A stretch of 64,000 nucleotides of DNA from Linanthus parryae (Eukaryota > Streptophyta > Magnoliopsida > Ericales > Polemoniaceae), in assembly GCA_023055425.1 (NCBI GenBank), contig JALGPY010000008.1, forward strand, positions 23,223,359 to 23,287,358. The letters are read 5' to 3'. Positions 12,040 through 24,109 of this stretch are shown here, piece by piece; position 1 is the stretch's first letter; each line of letters begins with the position of its first letter. Below the pieces are notes generated by a model. It was not told the origin of the DNA and ran no database searches. It saw only the letters and a list, made by a program, of their open reading frames with translations. The translations under genes and the position numbers were made by a program.

Positions 12040-12411
12040 GGTTTAGCATATTCATCATCATATCTTATTGCTTATAGGAGTATACACCTCAGGCAGATCA
12101 TCTAGATGAAAATTCTTTGTTGTAGATGTCAGATGCGGCTCTCTAAGGAGCACACCAATTCGCCGACGTTTCAGTTTAGGTATATCATTGTTTGAGCTTT
12201 GCAAAATAGAGCAAGGCAGTAGTCTATTCGCGGTTCCCCCAATTTTGTTCCATCAATAAAAGGGATTGTCCAGTTTGGTTCTTTTCTAGGATCTCTTGCT
12301 ATAGCTTGATAGTAGTAACTGGTTTACTCGCATTTCATTCTTCAATTCTTCTGAATAAACTGTGTTCTTTAAACCATGTCAATCTTCTCTTCCTTTTCTG
12401 CATCCTGATCA

Positions 12412-12588
12412 TTTATGTGGAGTTTCCTAATTGGTCAACAGTTGAAGTCGGAAATTAACTAACTTCGTGAGGATTCAGATGGTTGAAACTTGAAACTGAT
12501 TTATGTGGAGTTTCCTAATTGATCAACAGTTGAAGTTGGAAATTAACTTAACTTCATGAGGATTCAGATGGTTGAAACTTGAAACTGA
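12412..12588. repeat. 88-bp tandem duplication downstream of the kinase
   Basis: Two adjacent copies, starting at 12412 and 12500, each running from tttatgtggagtttcctaat to ggttgaaacttgaaactga. They differ by a few substitutions and a one-base indel, so the duplication is fairly recent. The place is about 370 bases after the stop codon, at or beyond the end of the 3' UTR. Confidence 0.9.
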
Positions 12589-14337
12589 TTTGTATTAATT
12601 CCTTTCCTTCTGAAGAAGCACAGAGTGAATTACTGTCTATTTTCAAACTTTGATGATCTAGTGAGTTTTGATTGAACATTATCTGGTCTTATCAGAAAGC
12701 TAACCAGATAGCGAGCATCTGATGCTCCAGGTTCAGAGCTAATTGCTTTTACAAGCAGAAAATGACTCGAGCCCATTTTCATTCTTCTGTCAAAGAGGTA
12801 AAGAGCACATTTCACCAATACATTAGAGCTATAAATACCATCATATTATGTGTCTGTCTTGCAAACTTGAACTCTGTGTTGCACCAGGTGCTTCGCCCTT
12901 TTCTCATTCAACCTTCTGCTATGTTTATGCTGAAAAGTTTGAGAAAAAAACATCTGCTGCCCTCTGCTGAAGGTTCATTTTATCGCGTTTATTCTCATGC
13001 TGACTGAAACACTGAGTTACAGAGAAGTCCCAGGCAGTGGTTTCCAGGTTCTTTGACAAAGAAAGAACATAGAAGCCCCAAGGCATGGGATCTGTAACAG
13101 ATGAACTGGGCATAATGGGCATAATGAGGTAATATGTAACATTCAACCAAGCATATATATGAGGTCATTGGGTTGTTTATAGTTTAGTTTGAGGACCCAT
13201 TATGAGCTGATCAATCACACTTGTCAATTCTGTCTTGCATTCAAGAGACTTTCCAAAACAGTAACACTTTCTCTAAAAACTTTGGGGTTCTGTACTCGTA
13301 TTAAACATTTTGCTAAGGGTTACTTTTACTCGATCGCAGGCTATGCTGTACGAACTTGCCTATCCTTTCAGGGTTAAGGAAAACTACGATGCAGTTTAGC
13401 ATTTTGGACACTTAAATCCATGCAGTTTCTATTTAAACACTTAACCACACACACTTCTTGGATCTGGGACACTCAGACAGATCCCATACGGCGTGTCTAA
13501 ATTTTCACAGGATGAATGCACAGTCGCTTGTTACATAATCCTACACACGACCATATTCTAATACAAAATCAATCAAGTTTCATACACCATATGGTCTCTC
13601 ACTGATGCATCTAGTTATGTGTCCAAACTTTTTGGCATATAAGTTATAGCCCCCATGCAATATATGTTCCCTGACAAGGTGATGCCAACACTATGAGAGT
13701 TGACAGATAACCCCTACGCAATATTTGACACTTTACTAACATTGCACTCCAAGAAGCTGATAGCCGTTATCAAACTATTGGTTCGCGATGTCAGTAAAAA
13801 GAATGATGGTGCTTGATGTCAGTAAATCAATACTGTGTGGCGTTAACCTATCAATTCTCATAGAGTATGTATAGCCCACTCAGCGAACATATACCACATG
13901 TCAAAAGTTCTGAGTCCAAATTGAAACTGCAAGGGTTCAACTGTCCAAGAAGTTTCCGGTAATTAACCCTATCATTAAGCTAATTCACAAGATTGGTCTT
14001 CTGATGAACTGGACTCTGGGTTTAAACTTAAACAAATTTAGTTCTTATTTTTTCCCCATATACATATAACATCATTCAAATTGGGTTCTTCTTGTAACAC
14101 AAAACTGTGGAGCTTAATACTAGTACCTACTAGTAATAGAATTTTATAGGGTTTATAAGGGCACAAACATACTGGAGAAGTAAGTATTACTGATTCACAT
14201 GGCAGTTCAGTAATGAAGGCAAGACAAGCTCTGTAAAGAGTATTTGTTGCTGAGTTTTTTGCCTTCTGGTCTGTGCCCAATGGAGTAATTTATAGATACC
14301 CCTTTATTTCTCCCTCTTGTCCTAATTGATAATCCAA

Positions 14338-14386
<49 letters not shown>

Positions 14387-15728
14387 AAGATGAGGCAGCT
14401 GTATGAAGCTCAAGCAATCACATGCTGAGTTTTTAATGAAGTTGCACATGATGCTAGTCAAGTGGCATCATGTTGTTTTATCAGCGGATCACTCCTTGTG
14501 TCAGCTAATTTGTAGCTAAAATCATGCCCCCTTCAAGATTCTAAAATCTCCATCCACCATCCAACATGCATATTTCTTAATTAGTAGTATATGCATTAGC
14601 AAGTACATAAGCAGTACTAATACTGTTTTTTATCTTAATTTTTCCTTAAACAACAGCAGTTCAGGTACACTTGTTTGTCTTTCGGGGGTTAAATTTGCTA
14701 AGATTAGGGGTGAGAGTCCGATGTAACGCCGTACTAATAATTTCTAAATGACATTAATTGAAATTTATCGGGAACCTCGCACCATGGATTGGAAAAATAG
14801 ATACGTCGAGTACATGCTTTATACGATTTTATCAAAGGTTAAGATGAAAAATCGACAAAATGTAAAGAGGTTTAAACTTTGAACGTGGTGCAAGGGTATT
14901 ACAATTAATGCTTACCAAGTGAGAAACCAGTGGTCACTTTTTATTTCTAAAATTAACATTGGAGTAATAGAACTTATCTGCATTGAATGCCTCATGTATG
15001 CTTCTTTTTCCTTTTTTTTCCAACTTTCCTTTTATGTTTGGGAACACTTAATAATCCCTCCATAGTCCATTTTTTCATTTAATCTGTCTTGAAATGATTG
15101 TTCATTTACATTTTCAAGGTTAAAAATAAAATTTTAATACTATCAATTCATATTCAATGCATTAACTATAGCGAGATACATTAATTACCTGTCTCCAAAA
15201 AAAGTTGTAGTTTCAAACATAAACTTAATAACTTTGTAGGTAATATAGTTTTAGAGCCCGTTTGGTAATACTTTCATTTCCTAGAACGATGTTTTTCGAA
15301 ACAAAATGGGTATTAATGTTAGCTAATTTATTTTATTCTAATTTCAAAGCAGTTAACAGTTTTTGAAAAACAGATGAGGAGTTGCCTTCCAGAAACTGAT
15401 TTTCGGTAAATTTATTATTTGAATTTTTATCCGTTAACAAATATGAATAATTAGGTATTGTAATAATACTATTTGTTATATTATGTTTGATATTGTTATT
15501 TTGACATTGACATCAACTCTAAAACAATAATTACCAAACACAAAATGTCAAAAATGCTTTCTTGTAGTACTTAAAATACGGAATTTACCGAACACTTTTC
15601 GTATTAGATTTTCACAACAGCTTTCTCACAGTATTTCCTACACAGCAGCTTTCTAAAACGACACAACTTTACCATACTAGTCCTTGCTAATTTTCTAAGT
15701 AAAAAGTGAACTAACTAGTTTCATTTTA
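12589..15728. other. Intergenic stretch with a CT microsatellite; no gene seen
   Basis: I find no coding sequence. A (CT)n run lies at about 14341-14384. Around 15050-15130 is a sequence resembling one end of a Stowaway element (aatccctccatagtcc), and 15245-15660 resembles a worn hAT-type MITE (gagcccgtttggtaa at one end), but neither has a clear second end. Confidence 0.5.
14341..14384. repeat. (CT)n microsatellite
   Basis: About 22 uninterrupted CT dinucleotides. Confidence 0.95.
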
Positions 15729-16714
15729 GGCTAAATTGCACCGGAGGTACCTAAAGTTTGCCAAAACGAGCAAGTAGGTACCCAAATTTTAAAATCGAGT
15801 ACCACAGGCATCAAACTTTGGATTTCCCAGCTAGTAGGTACCCTTCTGTTAACTTTGGACGGAAAATTATAAAAAGACTTTTGTACCCCTTATTTTCACC
15901 TTTATTTTTTTTAAATACAAATTTTACTAAAAATCTAAAAAGTAAATAAAATAAAATTTAATTTAATAATTTGATATATGTAAGATAATACAATATATTT
16001 TATCAAAATTATATATTTTTACATCATTTCGAGATATGAAATATGTTTTTATTAACACATATCTGGCAATCTTAAAGTCTTTAATTTTTTAATAGTGTTT
16101 AAAAAGAATCTCAAATATCACAGTTTCATGTATTTTTTAAGAAACACATAAAGTATCTTTGTACATTTTATACAATAGTCTCTTTTACATTCGCATGAAA
16201 AATATAAATCATTACAGTAAAAAACTATTCAAGAATGTCTGGTATCAACTCTTGTGTAAGTTATTAAAAATGCACAAAGATACTTGTATGTTATTGTTTT
16301 ATTAAAAAATACATGTGAAATTATGAAGTTTTGAGATTTTTTAAAGCTGTTAAAAAAGGTTAAAGACTTTAAGATTGACGGATATATGTTAATGAAAACA
16401 TTTTTCATATCTGAAATTATATAAGAATATGTAATTTTGATGAAATACATTGTATTATCTTACATATATCAAATTATTAAATAACTTTTTTTTTGATTTT
16501 TTTTAGATTTTTAGTAAAACTTGTATTTTAACAAAAAAATAAGGGGTACAAAAGCATTTTTATAATTTTTCGTCCAAAGTTAACGAAAAGTTAATGGAAG
16601 GGTACCTACTTGCTCGAAAATCCAAAGTTTGAGACGTGTGGTGCTCGATTTTAAAATTTGAGTACCTACTTGCTCGTTTTGGCAAACTTTGGATAGCTCT
16701 GGTGCAATTTAGCC
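15729..16714. mobile_element. Foldback (long-TIR) Mutator-like element, copy A, with 9-bp TSD
   Basis: The 986-base element starts GGCTAAATTGCACC and ends GGTGCAATTTAGCC. It is flanked by a perfect 9-base duplication TTCATTTTA (15720-15728 and 16715-16723), the size typical of Mutator-like transposons. Practically the whole element is inverted repeat: left-arm blocks such as gcaagtaggtaccc, ttaactttggacgg and gtaccccttatttt recur inverted in the right arm, and even the central AT-rich parts pair (aataatttgatatatgtaag with its complement near 16460). No transposase is encoded. If transcribed it would form a very long hairpin. Confidence 0.9.
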
Positions 16715-16745
16715 TTCATTTTAAACATGTGTGTTAAAATAAGAT

Positions 16746-17753
16746 GCTAAATTGCACCGGAGGTATATTTTGCAAAAATAGGCAAGTGGGTACCCCCAAT
16801 TTTTGATTTTCGAGCACTACGGGTATTAAATTTTCGATTTTCGAGCAAGTGAGTACATTTCTGTTAACTTTCCGTTATTATTGGACGGAAAAAATATAAA
16901 AACACTATTTTACCCCTTATTTTCACCTCCAACTTTTTTTATAATACAATTTTTAATATCAAATTTAAAACAAGTTAAAAATAATAAAATTTTAATTTAA
17001 TAATTTGATATATGTAAAACAATGCAACATATTTCATAAAAGTTACATATTTTTACATCTTTTCAAGATATGAAATATGTTTTTATTAACATATGTTAGT
17101 AAATCTTAAAAGTCTTTAACTTTTCTTTTATTAATTTTGTTAAAAAAAGCTCAAACCTTTACATGTATTTTTTTTAATAAAACAATAACATGTAAGTATT
17201 TGTGTTCATATTAAACAATAATCTTCTTTATATTTGCATGAAAATACAAATCACTACAATAAAAAACTATTCAAGAATGTCTGATGTCAAATCTTGTGTC
17301 AGTTGTTAAAATGCACGAAGAACTTGTATGTCATTGTTTTATTACAAATATACAAGTGAAATTATGAAATTTTGAGATTTTTTTTTTAAATTGTGAAAAA
17401 AGTTAAAGACATATGTTAATAAAACATATTTCACGTCTCGAAATGATGTAAAAATATGTAATTTTGATAAAATACTATATTATTTTACATATTTCAAATT
17501 ATGAGATTAAAATTTTACAGTTTTTATTTTTTTAGATTTGTTAGTAAAACTTGTATTTTAAAAAGGAGTTGGAGGTGAAATAAGGGGTACAATAGTCTTT
17601 TTATATATTTCCATCCCATATTAACAGAAAGTTATCGGAAAGGTACCACTTGCTCGAAAATCAAAAATTTTAGACCCGTGTTGCTCGATTTTGAATTTTG
17701 GGTACGTGTTTGTTTGTTTTTGCAAAATATGGATACCTCCGGTGCAATTTAAG
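16746..17753. mobile_element. Foldback Mutator-like element, copy B
   Basis: A second member of the same family starts 31 bases after copy A: GCTAAATTGCACCGGAGGTA at 16746 and its inverse TACCTCCGGTGCAATTTA ending near 17751. It is about 1 kb with arms of nearly half the length and shares the internal blocks of copy A with noticeable divergence. I see no clear target duplication, so its limits are good to a few bases. Confidence 0.85.
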
Positions 17754-18099
17754 TTACTGAATTTGCTCATACATAAAACGCCAATTATTATCCCATATTG
17801 ATATTAGGGTAAAAGACAATTTTCTTCCCTTGAATACGGGTTATATACAAATACACCCCTCGTGTTTGGGTATATACCAATATACCCTGCAGGAGATTAA
17901 AAAAAATGGTCTGTCAATGGATGGCATTGGACAACTACCACCCTTATGTTAAATCAAACTTTAATGGGACTATTTTACCCTTGAAAGGGTGAATTTACCT
18001 AAATGTCCATTCCACATTGTTCTTGCTTGGTGTTCTTGGTGTTCTTCACCACCCCACCACCACCACCACCACCACCACCACCAACACCACCAACTTGTT
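17754..18099. other. Non-coding spacer with (CCA)n repeat
   Basis: Contains aattagggtaaaagacaatt-like AT-rich sequence and a (CCA)n microsatellite at about 18049-18083. No gene is seen. Confidence 0.55.
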
Positions 18100-21000
18100 G
18101 CACTCACGACCACCTGAAACCCAACCTCCATACTTCATCCAACACCAACATAATACCTAAATCTGTCCATCATGCCTTCTACCCGTCCTCACATCCTTGA
18201 TAACATTCACACAATCCTCATGATTTATACTAACCGTCTCGAAATGGAATCTCTTCGTTTGTCTTGGCATTCGCTCCCAAACCAGCTCTGTTGGAACATA
18301 ATCCCATATTGATGCACAAAGATGACTCACTTTACACATCCCAAACTGACGTAACTAACTTAAATTGGCGACCACTCTATCTAATCTTTCTTTTATCTTC
18401 TCCGCACCATGCGGGTTACTAGTCCACGTAAAGGGTGCACCAGAGAAACCAAATTGAAAAAATCATTAGACTATAAATCTTGCATGAAGGGGTCCATCTT
18501 ACTATCCCGAGCAAGTCGCCCTGCCTCCTTTTCGACGAAACTAACTATAACGTCAAAATCATCGATCACACACCAAGCCGTAAATCTGTTTGGCCGTAAT
18601 CGGGATAATATTTCCAAAGAATTGTGTCTGTCGCGACTCTCCGGGTTGCCGAAGAACACAGTTAGCTACCATTCTCCACCATGATTATTGTTCTTCACCA
18701 AACAGTGTATATGAAATCTTGAAAAGGATCGGATACAAATTTTGTAGTAAATCTCCAGTGAAGAGCCAAACATTTGCTTCATCCAACATAACTTACTGCT
18801 ATCACCGAATCAAATCCAACTTTTACTCGAACCTTCTCCATCTTAGCCACTGTTAACCGTGTCTCTATCAAGAAGACAAAACACGGAGACTTCCTCTTCA
18901 CGAGATCATGCAGAGCTAGAACACTATGAGGGTTATCAGGCACTCGTAAGTTCCCACTTATAAAACTCCTTGATATTAGTAGTCGCCGCCAAGAGATGTC
19001 TATCCTCCGCCCTAGGAGTTCCGGTAAGCTCATACATAAGTAAACACTCATCAAGTTCTTGTTTTGAAGTTTTTTGCGTCCATGGAGAGCCGTCTATCGT
19101 TTCCTTATCCTTGAAATCAGATGTAACAATTTAGTCGTGTTTCTTTAAACTTTCCTGCAAAATTGAATTAGATTCCACAATTTGTTTTACCACCTCCCTT
19201 TCCCATTTTTTTCAGTATTGCAGAATTGACCACAAAACTTGACTCTCAAATCAACTGTTTTGAGCTTTGACTGCGCTTTAACGCACCTTGATACAGTCCC
19301 TTTAATTTTGGTTGACCCGTTGTCGATTTTAAAATCCCATGCCTTTTGTCACGGGCTCAGCGCTCGTGCCCCATCCCTGTGTGCGACGGGGTTGACATGT
19401 GTGGATTGTGTGGCTTCATATATGTTGGTACTGATCTTGTTGGTCTAATTTCAGGTATGCTCGCATCCTTACCCAAATCCTTGGGTGGAATATTGCAAGC
19501 TTGCTGATCCACGGACGGGGAGGATTGAGCTTGACCCTCGTAGGAACGTGCTTACAGCTTTCTCGGGGTGCCGGATGGATGGGCCGTTGCAAGTGGTTTT
19601 AGAGCAGGCATTCGCCTGGACATAACAAAGGAGTGGTGACAGTACATGATTTTTTGTCTTCCATAGTGGTGTCCCCACGAAACCATAAGAGAAGGTGAGT
19701 TCACAACGTGTGTCGCGTTCGGATCGGCAAGCAAAAAGGTTGGAAATTTTTGGGCGGGAGTTGGTTACGAGATGGCCACAATGTTATGGTTCAACTTGTC
19801 GAGTTGTGGCATCGCAATATATAGATGAGATCACATTTAACCATTAGCCCCCGGAAGAATGGGGTGAAGGTCAAGACTAAAGTGTTGGACACCGCATGTT
19901 GTGCATAGAGGGAGCAAATAACCTGTACATGAGGATGGTGTCGTTGTTCGCGTGTGGATCCAGCTCTCAAAACGGCGGTGTGTGCTAACACAACTCTCTT
20001 CGGGCTTCACTACGAGGACATTAAAGGATTCGGTGGGGAAGCTTGTCACAGGCTTAGCTCTCATGCCCATCCCTCTGCGCAACATGTTGACATATGTGGC
20101 CTTGATATCTATTGGTGCTGACCTTGGTGGGCTAATTTCAGGTATGCTCGTATTCTTACCCAAAATACTGTGTCGTATATGGAAAATTTGCTGGTTCGGA
20201 TGGGACGACTGACCTTGTGACCCTAGTAGGAGCGTGCTTACGGGTTGCTTGGGGGTGCCAGACGATTGAGATGCTACAGTTTGCTTAAAACGACCAGAAA
20301 AACCAAAAAATGTTGTTGATATTGCTCTGCGTAATTGACGTAGTTGACTCCCATTTGTCTCCGTATCTTCCAGCGGTTGACCCTTAATCGTCTATGGTGG
20401 TTTTCCGCAATAGCATTTCTTGAATTGTTGGCGATAAGTTCATATAGGAAATTTTCTTCCGCCCGTACTTGACTCTTCCAGGTTCTCATGCTAGTGTTTG
20501 TTGGTTCCTTCGCTCTTACGCCGAAGCAGTAGCCAAATCTCCATAACTCCCATCTTCTGCAATTTCTCATTCTCTGGGAAATCTTCCTTATCGGGTAGAG
20601 TTAAGCCACATAACGAACAGACTGAAGTCAACCTCTCGTATTTGTAGTCAAGCCATAACTTTGTATATTGGTCTAGTTGTACAAATCCTCCACGCTTAAG
20701 TGGTTCGCTTATCGGAATTCAAAGTCGAAATATGAGGAACTTACATCGTTTAGCTCGATCCATTTTACTAAATCTAATGAGTTTACTAATGTCCTTCCCT
20801 AACTCTTCTTCGACCTCTTCACACATCAATCAAATCGAAAAATTCCTTTGTTGAACCCAAACATCTAGGTTCTCCACCAAGACATTTTCTGGGTCCATAA
20901 TAGCATCCCACCTTGCGACCGTTATGATCTGCTCGTCAAAACTCCAGAGACATCCTTAAGTATTCTCTCCATTTGTCCCACTGTGTAAGTCGAAAATGAA

Positions 21001-21300
21001 CCAATTGTTAGAGACATCTATTGTTCGCACATCCTTCTCTAAGCTGCCAAATCTTCTTAAAATACTTCCTTCATAGCCTGACAATTAATGGGCGTTTTTG
21101 ACACAAATTCTCCGATAAAGCTGGCATCAAATCTTGATCATGCCTTCTTTTGTAATTCCAGTGGTAACTTCATTACCTTTCCATCCTCCTCTATGATTGA
21201 GAATGACTTCATCTCGACTCTTGTGCTCATATCCAACGAAGAACAATTAGATCTAGAGAGCACCTATAGAGATCCTAGAACATGTTAACCATTTTACGTA
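18100..21300 (-). pseudogene. Decayed non-LTR (L1-type LINE) retrotransposon: ORF1 plus endonuclease
   Basis: Reading the minus strand from 21300 down gives a typical plant LINE in pieces. First is the ORF1 DUF4283-like domain (about 21240-20780) with FIGEFVSKTPIN, QAMKEVF, DVSGVL, DPENVLVENLDVWVQ and EEVEEELGKDISKLIRFSKMDRA. Next is the zinc-knuckle region (about 20700-20590) with LDYKYERLTSVCSLCG. Last is the apurinic-type endonuclease (19060-18370) with ALHDLVKRKSP, FLIETRLTVAKMEKVRVK, CVIDDFDVIVSFVEKEAGR and the C-terminal KERLD-like region. Stops and frameshifts break every domain. The reverse transcriptase that should follow is missing, so the element is also truncated at its 3' side near 18100. 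Part of the ORF1 region (about 19340-19510 and 20040-20170) is internally duplicated. Confidence 0.85.
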
Positions 21301-21788
21301 TTTTAAAAGTGATTTCACGTGTAGAATGATGAAAATGTTCTTAAAATTTGATAGTATCACAGTGTCTCCCCTCAAATAAAATTTAAATAAATTATAGTGT
21401 CAAATTATGATAGAAATAAATACTTGAGTAAATGACAAAATGTACCTTTTGTATTTTGGCTCATTACTTAATCATTATCAAGTGGTGTGGATAAATGAAA
21501 CAATAATTTTACCCTAATTGCTTAATAACATTCAGGACGAACTACACGGATGTTGCGGGACACCTACATAGAACTAAAATAAAGGATAAAAACGACATGT
21601 GGGAATGAGACGATCTAAGCAATGGTTCCTATAATTATCACTTAAATTTAGACCAACATGTTGAATGAGACATTTACCTACTTTCTTGTTGGAGACCTCA
21701 TCATTAACCCAGCCTGGGGCATGGCCTTTGAAACCTAAAGTTACCTTGTTCCTGTCTTCCTTAGCCGGAGGCCCAAAATCAAAGGATC
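21301..21788. other. Intergenic stretch, no gene seen
   Basis: AT-rich non-coding sequence between the LINE remnant and the Harbinger-like MITE. Confidence 0.5.
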
Positions 21789-21791
21789 TTA

Positions 21792-22419
21792 GAGCAACTC
21801 CAAGAGAATGAGCAAATGCTCTTTTGGAGCAAAAATTGGTCCAAAACACCAAAAACTCACCTCCAACAGAAGGAGCAAATGAAGGAGCAAAAGTTAGGAC
21901 ACCTAAATGGAAGAGCAAAGTGAAGACAAACTGTTCATGAGGAGCAAAAATTAATATATTTTTATAATCCACAAATTTGTTTTCCTTGTATAGAATAATA
22001 CGTAAAGAATTGGAGGATTATGAGATTAGGTGACATAAGCATGTAATTGGAGTGTGGTACTAGTTGAATATTATTTACATTTTTAACTAATTAATGTTTG
22101 GCTTTATTTCATTAACGTAAAACTAAGTAGTAATTTGTTACAATTTCTTGACTAATTTTTCTCAAATAAAAAGATTGTGACTAATTTGTTGTCACCAATT
22201 TTTATTTGAATAAATATTGTGTATATAATAATAGACAAAACTTATGTAAAATATAAAAAGTTTGACCGTATGTAGTTAAAAGTTAATAAAATATTCATTA
22301 TGGAACAAATTTGCTCATCACTGCTGGAGCTCAAGCAACAAAACGGAGGAGCAAAGTTTGATCCAGGACCAAATTTGGTCCAAGGACAAAAAAATATCCT
22401 CCTTCTCTTGGAGATGCTC
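21792..22419. mobile_element. Harbinger/PIF-like MITE with TTA target duplication
   Basis: The 628-base element starts GAGCAACTCCAAGAG and ends CTCTTGGAGATGCTC (inverted with one mismatch). It is flanked by TTA at 21789-21791 and 22420-22422, the 3-base duplication typical of PIF/Harbinger elements. Inner blocks such as gagcaaatgctcttttgg and the tttggtccaa motifs repeat near both ends. It encodes no transposase; the minus-strand frame inside it has no family features. Confidence 0.85.
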
Positions 22420-22422
22420 TTA

Positions 22423-22682
22423 CCACTCTGTCTCACATCTTTTGTACCATTTGGATTTTTACCACTATTTACTGGGTCACTTTGATCCGATGATTTGGAT
22501 AGCAAAATTTTACAATTTGTAGATAATTTTTTCGTAGTGTTGTAGAGTAGCTCTCTTATTCTAAAAGACTTCTAAAAAATTGTTAAAAAATTATATCATT
22601 TTGCGATTCAAATCACCGGATCAAAGTAACTCAATTACGGGTAAAAAAAGTCCAATAATGCGTTAGAGGTGGGAGGGAGTGG
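22423..22682. mobile_element. Stowaway-like MITE, copy 2, flanked by TA
   Basis: The 260-base near-palindrome starts CCACTCTGTCTC and ends GGGAGGGAGTGG, with TA on each side (22421-22422 and 22683-22684), as for Tc1/mariner-derived Stowaway elements. The inner arms are tcactttgatccgatgattt and its complement aatcaccggatcaaagt. It abuts the Harbinger-like element, sharing the TA of that element's TTA duplication. It ends about 230 bases before the first PP2C exon start codon candidate. Confidence 0.8.
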
Positions 22683-22909
22683 TACTCATCTCCACCTCTT
22701 CTATCAAGGACCTTCTGAGCTTTTTGTTTTGAGATAAAGAATCCCTTGGAACTTGAAACTGAAAGCATGAATTGTAGATATACTATAATTTAGGGGCATA
22801 GATAAACAAAAGAGAAACTAAAGAGATCCATTTGGTAATATACCCAAACAATGGGGGTCAAAATTAATATAGTCGTTCTTCATTTGGCCACTCTTCGTCT
22901 CTCTCTCCC

Positions 22910-24109
22910 ATGGAACACAGCTCTCTCGCTCGCCGAAAAATCTGTGAAATGGGTGAATCAGAAAACCTAGCGACCGTTAACCTTCGAAAACATCGCACTT
23001 TTGGATCGTCTTTTCCATTTCTTCTTTACGATCATGACACTCCAAGGTACGTTTTCCATCGTTGTTGTTCCGTTTTCAACCTGATGATGCAAATTGATTT
23101 CGGAATCTGGATGTGAACGTGCTGTTAATCTTTTGATACCTGTAAAAAATCGCTTCATTCTCTCTCAATTTCGTGTTTTTGTAGCTCAATAGTTCCGTAG
23201 TTTGTTGTTTCAAGCATCAATTAGGGTTTGGGATGTTGACTACCTTTACCCTCTGTATGATTTGGAGAATGTTTCACAGGAACATTTATAAAAAAAAATG
23301 TAAATTTGAATTTTTTTTGGTAACCCTGGTGTTAATTTGACATAAAATGGCGACCCTTTATGATTTTTTTCAGGACTGATTGCGATTCGTTTGAAACTTA
23401 TGATTGCGGTACCGCTGCTATGTGTTTCCTATTGATCATTTCTATGTTTGCTGCAAAAATTGTTTCATGTTCCAACTTCATTTGGCAATTTGTGTGGCAA
23501 TTATGGTTTCCTTTAGGATTAGTCATGTGTTCTCGAGTGTGTTTATATATCTGCTTGTAAGTAAATATAAATGAATATGTATCTAGGGCTATCGGTTGAT
23601 TTCTATACCACTCCGTATCTGCGCTTTGTTCCCATCCCGACTTTTATCACTATTCACTGTGTCACTGTGACCCGGTAATTTGAATAGCAAAATAATGCAA
23701 TTTCTTGATAATCTTTTCATGGTGTTGTAGAGTAAAAAGTTCTCCATAATGCGGTGAAAAAATATCAAAAAATCGCATCGTTTTGCTATCCAAATCACCC
23801 GGTCAAAGTGACCCAGATACGAGTCCAAAAGTCAGGACGGGAAAAAAGAGCCGAGACGGAGTGGTACTTGGTATTACCAGAGGTTCTACTATGCTCTTGT
23901 TTTGTAGTATCATTTGTGAGGGGCAGAATGTTCCATGATCAAATGCTTGTCAATTGCTGTTTTTTTAGCGATCTGTATGTATGCATATTGTTGCTTGACC
24001 ACCCTTGTTATGTGATGATTAGAGTGATGAAACCCTGTATAGCAGAAATGAATCGAGTTACTCAAGCTTTTGAGTTTTGGTTTCCAGGTACGAATGGGGA
24101 TTTACCTAA
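22910..24109 (+). promoter_or_regulatory. Upstream ORF overlapping the PP2C start (spliced leader)
   Basis: The inferred leader exon contains an ATG at 22910. With splicing at 23046|24088 (donor AAG|gtacgt, acceptor tttccag|gtacga) it reads 52 residues and stops at TAA 24107-24109, in a different frame and 13 bases past the PP2C ATG at 24094. The context is weak at -3 (C) but has G at +4. If transcripts start upstream of 22910, this overlapping uORF should reduce translation of the phosphatase. The leader exon is inferred from the splice signals only. Confidence 0.45.
23608..23864. mobile_element. Stowaway-like MITE, copy 3, inside the PP2C leader intron
   Basis: The 257-base element starts CCACTCCGTATC and ends GAGACGGAGTGG, flanked by TA on both sides (23606-23607 and 23865-23866). 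It has the same inner arms as the copies at 22423 and 41821 (gtgacccggtaatttgaatagca; ctatccaaatcacccggtca). It lies within the intron 23047-24087. Confidence 0.85.

Noticed and set aside
19837..20570. Several 90-110-residue frames on both strands
   Set aside because: Fragments and shadows of the decayed LINE ORF1 region. None is an independent gene.
21574..21972. 132-residue minus-strand frame
   Set aside because: It runs into a Harbinger-like MITE and has no recognisable motifs.
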